Source of the DNA: GCA-002708315 sp963676635 | Lineage (GTDB): Bacteria > Bacteroidota > Bacteroidia > Bacteroidales > F082 | Direction: 5' to 3' | Assembly (NCBI GenBank): GCA_963676635.1 | Contig: OY781105.1 | Location: 434,001-498,000, forward strand | Length of the DNA: 64,000 bases | Part shown: in pieces, positions 1-8,411 of the stretch | Layout of the letters: every line of letters starts with the position of its first letter | How positions within the stretch are numbered: position 1 is the stretch's first letter | Position numbers and translations under genes: made by a program | The notes under the pieces: generated by a model | Told to the model about the DNA's origin: nothing | Seen by the model: the letters and a program-made list of their open reading frames with translations, nothing else | The model's database searches: none

Positions 1-1
1 T

Positions 2-1630
2 GATATCGACTTCATGGATTATGAGATAAGTGAGAAAGATCTCTCTAAAATTGAAAAGAAAATGCTTGAGCTGGCACGCGAAAAGCAGACTTTTGTCAGG
101 GAAGATATTTCAAAAGCTGATGCTGAATCATATTTCAAAGAAAAAGGTGATGAGTATAAGCTTGAGCTGATTAGTGAGCTTGAAGATGGTCAGATTACAC
201 TATACAAAAGCGGATCATTTACCGACCTTTGTCGCGGGCCTCACATCCCTAACACTGGATTTATTAAGGCTGTAAAGCTTACCAAAGTTGCTGGTGCGTA
301 TTGGCGTGGTGATGAAAACCGTAAGCAGTTAACAAGGATTTATGGTATTACATTCCCCAAGAAAAAGGAACTTGATGAGTATCTTGTTTTATTAGAGGAA
401 GCTAAAAAGCGCGACCACCGTATACTTGGGAAAGAGCTGGAATTATTTACATTCAGCCAGAATGTAGGACAGGGATTACCTCTTTGGTTACCAAAAGGTG
501 CTGAACTAAGAGAAAAACTTGAACAGTTTCTTAAGAAAGTTCAAAAGAAAGCAGGATATGAACCTGTTATCAGCCCGCATATCGGAAATGTAAATCTGTA
601 TAAAACATCTGGACATTACCAGAAATATGGAGAAGAGTCATTCAGGCCAATCACCACACCTGTTGAGGGTGAGGAGTTTTTCCTGAAGCCAATGAACTGT
701 CCTCATCATTGTGAGATATATGCCAGTAGACCTCACTCCTATCGCGAACTGCCAATTCGTTATGCAGAATTTGGTACTGTTTATCGTTATGAGCAGAGTG
801 GCGAGCTCCACGGACTTACACGTGTTAGAGGCTTTACACAGGATGATGCTCATATTTTCTGTACACCTGATCAGATCAAACAGGAATTTAACGGAGTAAT
901 TGATATTATTCAGCATATCTTTTCAGCACTTGACTTTAAAGATGTTATTATCCAGATCTCTTTGAGAGATCCTGATAACAAGGAGAAATACATCGGTAGC
1001 GAAGAAAACTGGGAGAAATCAGAAAGAGCTATTATTGAAGTAGCAGAAGAGAGAAATCTTGATGCAATAATTGAATATGGTGAAGCTGCTTTCTACGGAC
1101 CAAAGATGGACTTTATGGTTCGTGATGCCATTGGCAGAAAATGGCAGTTGGGTACAATTCAGGTAGACTATAATCTTCCGGAAAGATTTGACCTTACTTA
1201 TATAGGTGCAGATAATGAGAAACACAGACCTGTAATGATACACCGTGCTCCTTTTGGATCTATGGAGAGGTTTGTTGCTGTTCTTATTGAACATTGCGCA
1301 GGTAATTTCCCGCTTTGGCTTACCCCTGACCAGATAATTATACTGCCTATTAGTGAGAAATTTAATGAGTATGGAAAAAAAGTATTAAATTCGCTGGATA
1401 AATATGGTTTACGCGGCTTGATTGATACAAGAAGTGAAAAAACCGGAAGGAAAATCCGTGATGCGGAATTAAAGAAAGTGCCATTTATGTTTATTGTAGG
1501 TGAAAAGGAAGAGGAAAGTGGCACTGTATCAGTAAGACGTCATGGGGAAGGCGATCTGGGTACTTTTAATCTGGAAGAAATCGCTGCTAAAATCAACGAT
1601 GAAGTTGAACGATTGACAGAGTTAAAATAA
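2..1630 (+). CDS. thrS: Threonyl-tRNA synthetase, 5' end cut by the window
   Basis: Charges tRNA-Thr with threonine in the cytoplasm. About 540 residues are present and the frame is open to the window edge; full-length enzymes have about 640, so the N-terminal TGS part and some of the editing domain lie upstream. Visible are the end of the editing domain (LCRGPHIPNTG) and the class II core: motif 2 with MNCPHH (zinc Cys near residue 229), the DDAHIF zinc His, and motif 3 with HRAPFGSMERF carrying the third zinc ligand. The anticodon-binding domain closes the protein (RDAELKKVPFMFIVG). It heads the classic thrS-infC-rpmI-rplT cluster; infC starts 28 bp downstream. Confidence 0.97.
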   Translation, partial: DIDFMDYEISEKDLSKIEKKMLELAREKQTFVREDISKADAESYFKEKGDEYKLELISELEDGQITLYKSGSFTDLCRGPHIPNTGFIKAVKLTKVAGAYWRGDENRKQLTRIYGITFPKKKELDEYLVLLEEAKKRDHRILGKELELFTFSQNVGQGLPLWLPKGAELREKLEQFLKKVQKKAGYEPVISPHIGNVNLYKTSGHYQKYGEESFRPITTPVEGEEFFLKPMNCPHHCEIYASRPHSYRELPIRYAEFGTVYRYEQSGELHGLTRVRGFTQDDAHIFCTPDQIKQEFNGVIDIIQHIFSALDFKDVIIQISLRDPDNKEKYIGSEENWEKSERAIIEVAEERNLDAIIEYGEAAFYGPKMDFMVRDAIGRKWQLGTIQVDYNLPERFDLTYIGADNEKHRPVMIHRAPFGSMERFVAVLIEHCAGNFPLWLTPDQIIILPISEKFNEYGKKVLNSLDKYGLRGLIDTRSEKTGRKIRDAELKKVPFMFIVGEKEEESGTVSVRRHGEGDLGTFNLEEIAAKINDEVERLTELK

Positions 1631-1644
1631 TTACTAACTAATAT

Positions 1645-1661
1645 AGGAGGATTTAGAAATA
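1645..1661 (+). promoter_or_regulatory. Strong Shine-Dalgarno and AUA start codon of infC
   Basis: AGGAGG at 1645-1650 is followed after 8 nt by ATA at 1659-1661, in frame with the conserved IF3 N-terminus. The only upstream in-frame stop is TAG at 1644-1646, and there is no ATG, GTG or TTG between it and the conserved residues. In E. coli infC starts with the rare AUU, which IF3 itself rejects (autoregulation). AUA would serve the same purpose here. Confidence 0.75.
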
Positions 1662-2213
1662 GCACATTTTAGAGGAAAAAGGGGTCCAAGAAGAGGTTTT
1701 GTAAAAAAAGAGGATCCCAACAGAATCAATAAATACATTACCGCCCCTATGATCAGACTTGTGGGTGAAAATGTAGAAACCGGTATTTACCAGTTAAGAG
1801 ACGCTCTTGCCATCGCCGAAGAACAGGGATTTGACTTAGTTGAAATTTCACCATCAGCTAACCCTCCTGTTTGTAAGATAATGGATTACAAGAAGTATCT
1901 CTATGATCAAAAGAAAAAACAAAAGGAGATTAAAGCAAAATCTGCCAAAGTTGTTGTTAAAGAGATCAGACTAGGACCTAATACTGATGAACATGATTTT
2001 AATTTCAAGTTAAAACATGCTACTAAATTCCTTCAGGAAGGAGCAAAAGTAAAAGTTGATGTGTTCTTTAAAGGTAGATCTATAATCTATAAAGATAAAG
2101 GAGAATACATCCTGCTTCGCTTTGCTCAGGAACTTGAAGAAGTTGGTAAAGTTGAAAGAATGCCGAAACTCGAAGGTAAGCGTATGATTATGATCATCGC
2201 TCCTAAGAAATAA
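1659..2213 (+). CDS. infC: Translation initiation factor IF-3
   Basis: Binds the 30S subunit and checks start codons and initiator tRNA. The first ATG (1749) lies inside the conserved N-terminal domain (MIRLVGENVETGIY). Reading back in frame gives a basic leader AHFRGKRGPRRGFVKKEDPN, typical of Bacteroidota IF3, starting at ATA 1659 behind a perfect AGGAGG, so I chose that start (184 aa). The N-domain is followed by a lysine-rich linker near residues 85-105 and the C-domain (KFLQEGAKVKVDVFFKGR). Its place between thrS and rpmI is conserved in bacteria. The start codon is inferred, not proven. Confidence 0.95.
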   Translation: MAHFRGKRGPRRGFVKKEDPNRINKYITAPMIRLVGENVETGIYQLRDALAIAEEQGFDLVEISPSANPPVCKIMDYKKYLYDQKKKQKEIKAKSAKVVVKEIRLGPNTDEHDFNFKLKHATKFLQEGAKVKVDVFFKGRSIIYKDKGEYILLRFAQELEEVGKVERMPKLEGKRMIMIIAPKK

Positions 2214-2249
2214 CTATTTATTAATATTTTTAAATTAAATTTTTAAGTA

Positions 2250-2444
2250 ATGCCAAAAATGAAGACAAAATCCAGTGCCAAAAAGAGATTTACTCTTACA
2301 GGTTCTGGTAAGATTAAAAGGAAGCATGCTTACAAAAGTCACATTTTGACAAAAAAGTCGAAAAAACGTAAACGTAATCTTACTTATGTTGCTATTATCG
2401 ACAAAGCTGATGAGAAAACAATTAGAAAGTTAATTCGCAGCTAA
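2250..2444 (+). CDS. rpmI: 50S ribosomal protein L35
   Basis: Small basic protein of the large ribosomal subunit. The 64 residues match the family length and open with the signature MPKMKTKSSAKKRF, followed by GSGKIKRKHAYKSH. It sits 36 bp after infC and 75 bp before rplT and is presumably co-transcribed with them. In other bacteria this operon is repressed by L20, which may act through the hairpin between rpmI and rplT. Confidence 0.98.
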   Translation: MPKMKTKSSAKKRFTLTGSGKIKRKHAYKSHILTKKSKKRKRNLTYVAIIDKADEKTIRKLIRS

Positions 2445-2463
2445 ATTTATGTTTAACCTTTGT

Positions 2464-2500
2464 CATAGCTTTACAAGTCTTAATTTAGTTAAGCGCTATG
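2464..2500 (+). promoter_or_regulatory. Hairpin between rpmI and rplT, possible L20 site
   Basis: CATAGC (2464-2469) can pair with GCTATG (2495-2500) just upstream of rplT. L20 autoregulates this operon in E. coli and Bacillus through mRNA structures, so an L20 site is plausible here. The stem is only 6 bp with a 25-nt loop, so support is weak. Confidence 0.25.
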
Positions 2501-2519
2501 GTGAAAAAAAATTATTAAA

Positions 2520-2864
2520 ATGCCAAGATCAGTAAACAGTGTTGCTTCAAAAGCACGTAGAAAAAAGATCATGAAAGAGACCAAAGGTCAATTTGGTCGC
2601 AGAAAGAATGTTTGGACGGTGGCAAAAAATGCATATGAAAAAGGCCAACAGTATGCATACCGCGACAGACGAGTTAAAAAACGTAACTTCAGAGCATTAT
2701 GGATTCAGCGTATTAATGCCGGTGCACGTCAGTATGATATGACTTACTCTGTATTAATGGGTAAACTTCATGCTAAGAACATTGAAATAAGCCGCAAAGT
2801 GCTTGCAGACCTTGCAGTAAATAATCCTGAAGCCTTTAAAGCTATTGTGGATGCTGTAAAATAG
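2520..2864 (+). CDS. rplT: 50S ribosomal protein L20
   Basis: Early-assembly protein of the large subunit that binds 23S rRNA. The 114 residues match the family, with the basic N-terminal extension (MPRSVNSVASKARRKKIMK) and the conserved YAYRDRRVKKRNFRALWIQR block. It is the last gene of the thrS-infC-rpmI-rplT unit; a rho-independent terminator begins 24 bp after its stop codon. In known systems it represses its own operon. Confidence 0.98.
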   Translation: MPRSVNSVASKARRKKIMKETKGQFGRRKNVWTVAKNAYEKGQQYAYRDRRVKKRNFRALWIQRINAGARQYDMTYSVLMGKLHAKNIEISRKVLADLAVNNPEAFKAIVDAVK

Positions 2865-2887
2865 TGCTATAATGCAATAGAACATAG

Positions 2888-2919
2888 CTCCGGTTTGAAT
2901 TTCAGACCGGAGTTTTTTT
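2888..2919 (+). terminator. Rho-independent terminator after rplT
   Basis: CTCCGGT (2888-2894) pairs with ACCGGAG (2906-2912), extended by weaker inner pairs, followed by seven T. It ends the ribosomal operon and lies 5 bp before the convergent response-regulator gene. Confidence 0.9.
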
Positions 2920-2924
2920 GTACC

Positions 2925-4322
2925 TTATTCTAAACCAAACTTCTTCATTCGCCTGTCGAGCGATTGCCATGTAATATTTAACAATGTTGAGGCCTTTGAT
3001 TTGTTATTCTTGCATTTAGCAAGGGCTTTCTTAATTAAACGCTTTTCGTGAAATTCAATATCCAGTATATCACCTCTACCAGAACAATCAGTACTATTTT
3101 CCTTAATTGTTTCAGGTGCTGCTGATATATTTCCTGAAAAGGTAATATGCTCTGGAAGAATTGTATCTCCGTCACACATTATAACTGCACGTTCGATAAT
3201 ATTTTTCAATTGGCGTATATTTCCGGGGAAATCAAAATTTGTTAGAATATCAATTACTTTAGGATCTGTGGTTCGTATATTTTTCTGATTTTGGTTACTG
3301 TATTGCTTTAAATAGTAGTTATATAATAAAGGTATATCTTCTTTTCTTTCCCTTAATGGTGGTATTTGTATAACGAAAACACTTAATCTGTGAAACAAAT
3401 CGAGCCTGAATTTATTCTCCAATGCCAGTTTTTCAAGGTCTGTATTAGATGCGGCAAGAACACGTACATTAACATCTTTGCTTTCGCGAGACCCTACTTT
3501 GCTGACTTTACGTTCTTCAAGCACTCTGAGTATCTTGGCTTGCTGAGCCATTGGCATATCACTTATTTCATCCAGAAACAGTGTGCCGTTATCAGCAATT
3601 TCAAACCAACCTTTTTTATTTTCAATAGCCCCGGTAAATGATCCCTTTTTATGGCCGAAGAATTCACTTTCAAATAATGTTTCAGGAATTGCAGAACAGT
3701 TAACGGAATAGAACATATTTGCTTCTCTGCTACTTAGTTGGTGAATGCCCTGAGCAACCAGCTCTTTACCAGTGCCACTCTCTCCCAAAATAAGCACTGA
3801 TGTGCTATCAGACTGCGCTACTTTATTCATCATCATCAGCATTGTTTTCATGGCCTGACTTTTTCCAACAAGTCGTGTACCTACAGAGTTTAGAATCTTT
3901 TGTGACATATCATGCAAACTCTTCTTAGCTTCCCTGAGCTGATTATTCAATTCCATATATCTCTCTGTTCGCATAATAGCCTGATTTATGTCGAACAAGC
4001 GGAATGGTTTAGCAAAATAGTCAGTTGCTCCGCTACGCATAGCCTGAATAACAGTATCCATATCACCATGACCTGAGATCATAATTACTTCAATATCCGG
4101 ATAACTCTGTTTGATCTTCTCAAGAACAACAAGACCACTCATTTCTGGTAATTTAATATCCAGAATAACAATATTAATTACTTCCTGTTCAAGAACAAGA
4201 AATGCTTTGGATGGTAGTGTGGCCTTATAGACATTGTATTTCTTCTGAACTAAAAACTCTTCAATCTCATCCAGAAGTCTTTGTTCATCATCTACTACGA
4301 GTATATTAATTTTTTTGTTCAT
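2925..4322 (-). CDS. Sigma-54-dependent response regulator (NtrC family)
   Basis: Transcription activator of 465 aa with three parts. The receiver domain (1-120) has phospho-acceptor Asp about 55 (VILDIKLPE). The AAA+ domain has Walker A GESGTGKE at 180-187, sigma-54 contact loop GSFTGA at 227-232 (a variant of GAFTGA) and Walker B LFLDE near 250. A Fis-type helix-turn-helix ends the protein (NNKSKASTLLNITWQSLDRRM). It overlaps the upstream kinase gene by 4 bp, so the two are a translationally coupled pair. The target genes are unknown; the first gene of this operon, the DUF1684 protein, gives no clear hint of the signal. Confidence 0.95.
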   Translation of the reverse strand: MNKKINILVVDDEQRLLDEIEEFLVQKKYNVYKATLPSKAFLVLEQEVINIVILDIKLPEMSGLVVLEKIKQSYPDIEVIMISGHGDMDTVIQAMRSGATDYFAKPFRLFDINQAIMRTERYMELNNQLREAKKSLHDMSQKILNSVGTRLVGKSQAMKTMLMMMNKVAQSDSTSVLILGESGTGKELVAQGIHQLSSREANMFYSVNCSAIPETLFESEFFGHKKGSFTGAIENKKGWFEIADNGTLFLDEISDMPMAQQAKILRVLEERKVSKVGSRESKDVNVRVLAASNTDLEKLALENKFRLDLFHRLSVFVIQIPPLRERKEDIPLLYNYYLKQYSNQNQKNIRTTDPKVIDILTNFDFPGNIRQLKNIIERAVIMCDGDTILPEHITFSGNISAAPETIKENSTDCSGRGDILDIEFHEKRLIKKALAKCKNNKSKASTLLNITWQSLDRRMKKFGLE

Positions 4323-6538
4323 ACTTTAGCAATTTTTGGTAGTTTAATAATAACTTTTGTAAATTCTTCAGGTTCACTTTCTAATGTAATAGAGCCATTC
4401 ATTTCTGATATTATACCATAGGAGATAGACAAGCCCAGTCCTGTTCCCTTTGCCTCACTTTTAGTAGAGAAGAACGGATCAAAAACTTTAGAAACTATAT
4501 TGTTATCTACGCCCGTACCATTATCTGTAATTGTTATTGTTGATGAGTCTGTATTCTCAGCCAAATCTATAGATATCTTTTGTCTGAAATTTGTATCTTT
4601 TGATTTAATTTTCTTCTCATTAACAGCAAATCTGGCATTCGATAACAGATTCAATAACACTTGCTCCAGCCTGAATTTATTTCCTGATGTATATATCTGA
4701 TTAACTGGAATATTAGTTTCAATTTCAATATCTTTACCTGTAAACTGATTTCTCACTAACGACAGGGAATTGACAATAACAGAGTTTATGCACACATCCT
4801 CTTTAATAGACCTCTCCTGCTCTCTTGAAAACAACCTCACATGTTCAATAATCTTTTGTATTCTCTCAACATCCCGGAAAAGTAGGTTTATCTTATTTTT
4901 TAAATAGTCACTGTTTTCTTTATCTTCCCTGATATTAAACAACATATTTTCCAATCCCATGGATATACCTCCAAGAGGTTGGTTTATTTCATGGGCAAGA
5001 CCTGCGCTAACTTCTCCCAGCGATTCAAGTTTTGACTTTTGTACCAGAAGCTGTTGTTGTTTGTTAGCTCTTTTAACTTCTTCTATAACTCTTATTTCAA
5101 GATTCAGGTTAAGGTCTGAAAGGTTATTTTCAGCAATCTTACGTTTAGTAATGTCAGATACGAACAGCAGACTTGCCGGATAATTATCCCATAATATATT
5201 AGTTATTTTAAGCTCCAGATATTTACCGTTAAGCATCTTTACATGTATCTCATATTCATCATTCAGCTCCAGATCCTCCTTCTCAAATGTTTCTTTCACT
5301 TTCTCTTTATATTTTGTTTCGATAAAGCTGCTAAATTCATATCCAATCATATGTTTTGGCATAATACCAAATATTTCAACAACTTTTGGATTCAGCATTT
5401 TAATTTTTCCGGAGATAATAAGAATGATTCCGTTGTTGGCATTTTCAAAGATAAGCCTGTATTTTTCTTCACTATCGCGAAGAAGACTCTCCGCAACAGT
5501 TCTGTCAGCAATTTCTTTTTCAAGTTCTTTTGTCCTGTCTCTTACCCTGTCTTCAAGATTTACGTTTAATTTAATAAGTTCCTCTTCAACTTCACGTCTG
5601 TATATAGCAGCACCAAGATTATAAGCAAGCATTTCAAGGGCCTTAACCTCAGCAACAGTCCAATTACGCTTGTATTTACATTCATCAAAGCCTATAAAGC
5701 CCCACCACTGTTCTTTTACAAAAATTGGTATTGCTAAAATTGATTTAATATCCTGTTCTAATAATATTGATTTGCTGGGTTCGTTAAAATCCTCAACGGA
5801 GCCAATGATATTATTCTTGTGGATCATTAAATCTTCCCATGCTTTAAATACTTCTGAGTCTTCAGGAACACGTTTAAGGTCAGGATTATCTATTTGAGGA
5901 TCTATGCCTTCAGAAACCCATTCATTTATCTGCCCGAGATACCTTTTATTCTTTTCTGTAAATAACTTAAAGATATAGGATCTGGAAACTTCGGCACTGT
6001 TACCAACACTTTTCAGGGCTTTGTCGATTGTTTCAGTATTTACTCCAAACTGGAAAAACCTGATGGTAGCCTGAGCAAGCTCTACCAGAATTTTATTTCC
6101 TTTCTCAACCTGTATTTCAAGTTCTTTCCTCTTGATCTCTTCTTCAGCAAGGCGTTTACCCAACAAGATGTCCTTTGACAAATCATCAACAATCTCAAAT
6201 AGATCTTTTTTATCAACTGGCTTTACAAGAAATCCCTTCACTCCCATTTCAATGGCAGTCTGAAAAAATCTTGATTCCCCATATGCTGACATGATTATTA
6301 TCCTCTGTTCTTTATCATCATGGCGGATCTTTCTGATCATGTCAAGACCATTTAGAACTGGCATTTTTATATCAGTTATAATAAGATCTGGTTTGTTTGT
6401 CTTATAACTGTTGTATCCCTCCATCCCATCACCAGCTATAAATAGCTCATTAACCTTGTGTGTGAGTAATTGTGTATAAACATTCCTTATTACTACATCA
6501 TCTTCTACTAATAATATTGAGATATCCAGTTTTTCCAT
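4319..6538 (-). CDS. Hybrid sensor histidine kinase (REC-GAF-PAS-HisKA-HATPase)
   Basis: Cytoplasmic sensor kinase of 739 aa with no clear membrane segment. An N-terminal receiver domain (Asp about 56 in LIITDIKMP) is followed by a GAF-like region (about 150-320), a coiled coil, a PAS domain (about 355-480), a second coiled coil, the phospho-acceptor box GLAHEINQPLGG (His about 516) and an ATPase domain (VLLNLLSNA, DNGTGVD, GTGLGLS). The receiver at the N-terminus suggests it takes part in a phosphorelay. It overlaps the NtrC-type regulator by 4 bp and the upstream DUF1684 gene by 1 bp, so all three form one operon. Confidence 0.93.
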   Translation of the reverse strand: MEKLDISILLVEDDVVIRNVYTQLLTHKVNELFIAGDGMEGYNSYKTNKPDLIITDIKMPVLNGLDMIRKIRHDDKEQRIIIMSAYGESRFFQTAIEMGVKGFLVKPVDKKDLFEIVDDLSKDILLGKRLAEEEIKRKELEIQVEKGNKILVELAQATIRFFQFGVNTETIDKALKSVGNSAEVSRSYIFKLFTEKNKRYLGQINEWVSEGIDPQIDNPDLKRVPEDSEVFKAWEDLMIHKNNIIGSVEDFNEPSKSILLEQDIKSILAIPIFVKEQWWGFIGFDECKYKRNWTVAEVKALEMLAYNLGAAIYRREVEEELIKLNVNLEDRVRDRTKELEKEIADRTVAESLLRDSEEKYRLIFENANNGIILIISGKIKMLNPKVVEIFGIMPKHMIGYEFSSFIETKYKEKVKETFEKEDLELNDEYEIHVKMLNGKYLELKITNILWDNYPASLLFVSDITKRKIAENNLSDLNLNLEIRVIEEVKRANKQQQLLVQKSKLESLGEVSAGLAHEINQPLGGISMGLENMLFNIREDKENSDYLKNKINLLFRDVERIQKIIEHVRLFSREQERSIKEDVCINSVIVNSLSLVRNQFTGKDIEIETNIPVNQIYTSGNKFRLEQVLLNLLSNARFAVNEKKIKSKDTNFRQKISIDLAENTDSSTITITDNGTGVDNNIVSKVFDPFFSTKSEAKGTGLGLSISYGIISEMNGSITLESEPEEFTKVIIKLPKIAKV

Positions 6539-7773
6539 TAGTGGTTTTTGTATCTTTTTTCTCCTGCCTTAATATTCACATCCAGATTGTTATCAAAGGG
6601 CACAAGCGGGCATGACCATCTTTCTGAATATGCACAGTAAGGATTGTATGTATTATTGAAATCTATTATAATTGTGTCTTTATCAGGAATTGGGATATCA
6701 AGGTATCTGCCTGCTGCGTAAGTTGTTGCGCTGTTCGATTTATCAGTAAAGGGTACAAATAACAAATTCCCGTATTCTTTATTATTGATAAATGCCATAT
6801 TCTGATATACTGTAAGAGAGCACAGTGTATCATTTATTGTGAATTCCAGATTACCGTAAATGCGGTATTCAGGTGCTCTTTCTGTATTTGTTGGCATATT
6901 GAAGATCGGTGAGCTGGTGTCTACCGTAAAATGAGCTTTCACTCTGTACGATGTGTCCGGATCAAAATAGCTGAATGACCTGAACTCACTTCTTTCCTTG
7001 TCATTAAACGGACTATCAACTGAATCGGAAAACAATACATGTTTGTCCTGACGTTCGTAGTATATTTTATCCAGATAATTACCGTAGTTTATCTTATTTA
7101 TTGCATCCTTTAAATTAGGATGAAAGAAAGCCATAACATAAAGAGTAGCAATAAACTCATTACTCACATTACGAAAACCTTTACTGCTTTTCCACCACGA
7201 CATCGGATCGAAGGTGCGATCGCGTTGTGATAGTACTCCTATATTATATGTATTACCAAAAGCATTGCGGAACATAGTATATGTACGCCTGGCATGAACA
7301 CCAACCGAATAGATGTTCATGCTTTTAGGCCAATCGGGATTACTATCGAATAGAAGTTTTGTTTCCACAGCAGTGTTATAAGTTCTGTCAACAAGCACTG
7401 TTGTGGGTATTTCAGCCAGGTATACAGTATCATTATATCCGTAATAGCGTACAGCTAGCAATGTTGCTTCTGCTGTATTCTTATATGGTGCTATGAACTC
7501 ATAATTAACGATTGGGATACCAGTTATTATAAGTCTCTCGTATTCATTATCCCTGAAATACTTCATAGCATCTTTAACAGCATAAGTAGGAACCCAGCCT
7601 TCAAGTACCATTGTTTTTGATTCAACAGGATCATTAAGCGAGAGAAATTTCACAATACCAGTTAATGAAGCACGCCCTACCAATAATATAACTGCAATAA
7701 TGACTAGCCAGCCCCATATTGTGGGTTTCACACACATTTTTCTCTTAAACAGTTTTACTCCTCTGGTGGCCAT
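6538..7773 (-). CDS. Membrane-anchored YdcF-like / DUF1684 fusion protein
   Basis: 411 aa. An N-terminal membrane segment (about 18-40) is followed by a region resembling the ElyC/SanA/YdcF (DUF218) fold (LEGWVPTYAVKDAMKYF, VGVHARRTYTMFRNAFG). The C-terminal 150 residues carry the DUF1684 signature: DIPIPDKDTIIIDFNNTYNP then CAYSERWSCPLVPFDN. DUF1684 has no established function. The protein should face the periplasm. It is the first gene of the operon with the sensor kinase and sigma-54 activator, so it may feed or read the same signal; that is inference. The DUF218 call is less sure than the DUF1684 call. Confidence 0.7.
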   Translation of the reverse strand: MATRGVKLFKRKMCVKPTIWGWLVIIAVILLVGRASLTGIVKFLSLNDPVESKTMVLEGWVPTYAVKDAMKYFRDNEYERLIITGIPIVNYEFIAPYKNTAEATLLAVRYYGYNDTVYLAEIPTTVLVDRTYNTAVETKLLFDSNPDWPKSMNIYSVGVHARRTYTMFRNAFGNTYNIGVLSQRDRTFDPMSWWKSSKGFRNVSNEFIATLYVMAFFHPNLKDAINKINYGNYLDKIYYERQDKHVLFSDSVDSPFNDKERSEFRSFSYFDPDTSYRVKAHFTVDTSSPIFNMPTNTERAPEYRIYGNLEFTINDTLCSLTVYQNMAFINNKEYGNLLFVPFTDKSNSATTYAAGRYLDIPIPDKDTIIIDFNNTYNPYCAYSERWSCPLVPFDNNLDVNIKAGEKRYKNH

Positions 7774-7917
7774 ACTAAATGGGTGATTTCCAATAATAAT
7801 TTATATATTGATACTAATAATGTAACAAATAAACCCGGTTAACCCGAACGTACATTGTTTACATCTTCAAAGTTAAGAAAAATGCTGAAATATCAGGTGA
7901 TTTATTTTCTATAAACC

Positions 7918-8139
7918 TCAAACTTTAAACTCCACAGACAACTCCCTGAGTTCTTCTACAAACCTTTCAATTTGTTCATTATTGAAGTTTTTCTCTTTGG
8001 CAGCTTCCTCAAGTGTTCCCCATGTTGGCTCTCCACAACGGATACATCTGATTCCTTTTTCGCTTAAATATTTAATAGCAAAAGGATGATCTTCAACAAG
8101 ATCTTCTATTAATATTGTTTTTTCAATTTTTGATTTCAT
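7918..8139 (-). CDS. DUF1858 domain protein
   Basis: Small protein of 73 aa with the DUF1858 pattern: an N-terminal helical part (LIEDLVEDHPFAIKYLSEKG), then CIRCGEPTWGTLEEAAKEKN with a CxxC pair. Related domains occur alone or fused to redox and metal proteins, and the two cysteines suggest a redox or metal role. Function unknown. It stands alone, 144 bp before the DUF1684 gene. Confidence 0.8.
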   Translation of the reverse strand: MKSKIEKTILIEDLVEDHPFAIKYLSEKGIRCIRCGEPTWGTLEEAAKEKNFNNEQIERFVEELRELSVEFKV

Positions 8140-8322
8140 GTTGCAATATTAGTAAAAGAATAAATATATTGGTTACTTACTAATGATAATTTTATTGCTT
8201 AATTATGATAATTATTCTGCATCTGAATACAGCATTAAAGAAACACCCCGAATATTCTTTACAAGCATTAATAATCAGCATACTGCAATTGATGTTGACA
8301 TAAATAACTCATTTGTAAGCAC

Positions 8323-8352
8323 AAAAAAAGGCTGATGTATTTACCATCAGCC
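8323..8352 (-). terminator. Terminator of the serC-serA-DUF1015 operon
   Basis: On the minus strand GGCTGATG, a 7-nt loop, and CATCAGCC are followed by a run of seven T. It lies about 60 bp after the DUF1015 stop codon. The rest of the 8140-8411 gap is AT-rich and shows nothing else. Confidence 0.9.
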
Positions 8353-8411
8353 TCAAATGAAAAAATTCTTATTAATGAATTTTACATTTAGCAGTTAAAC
8401 AGTTCTATTCT

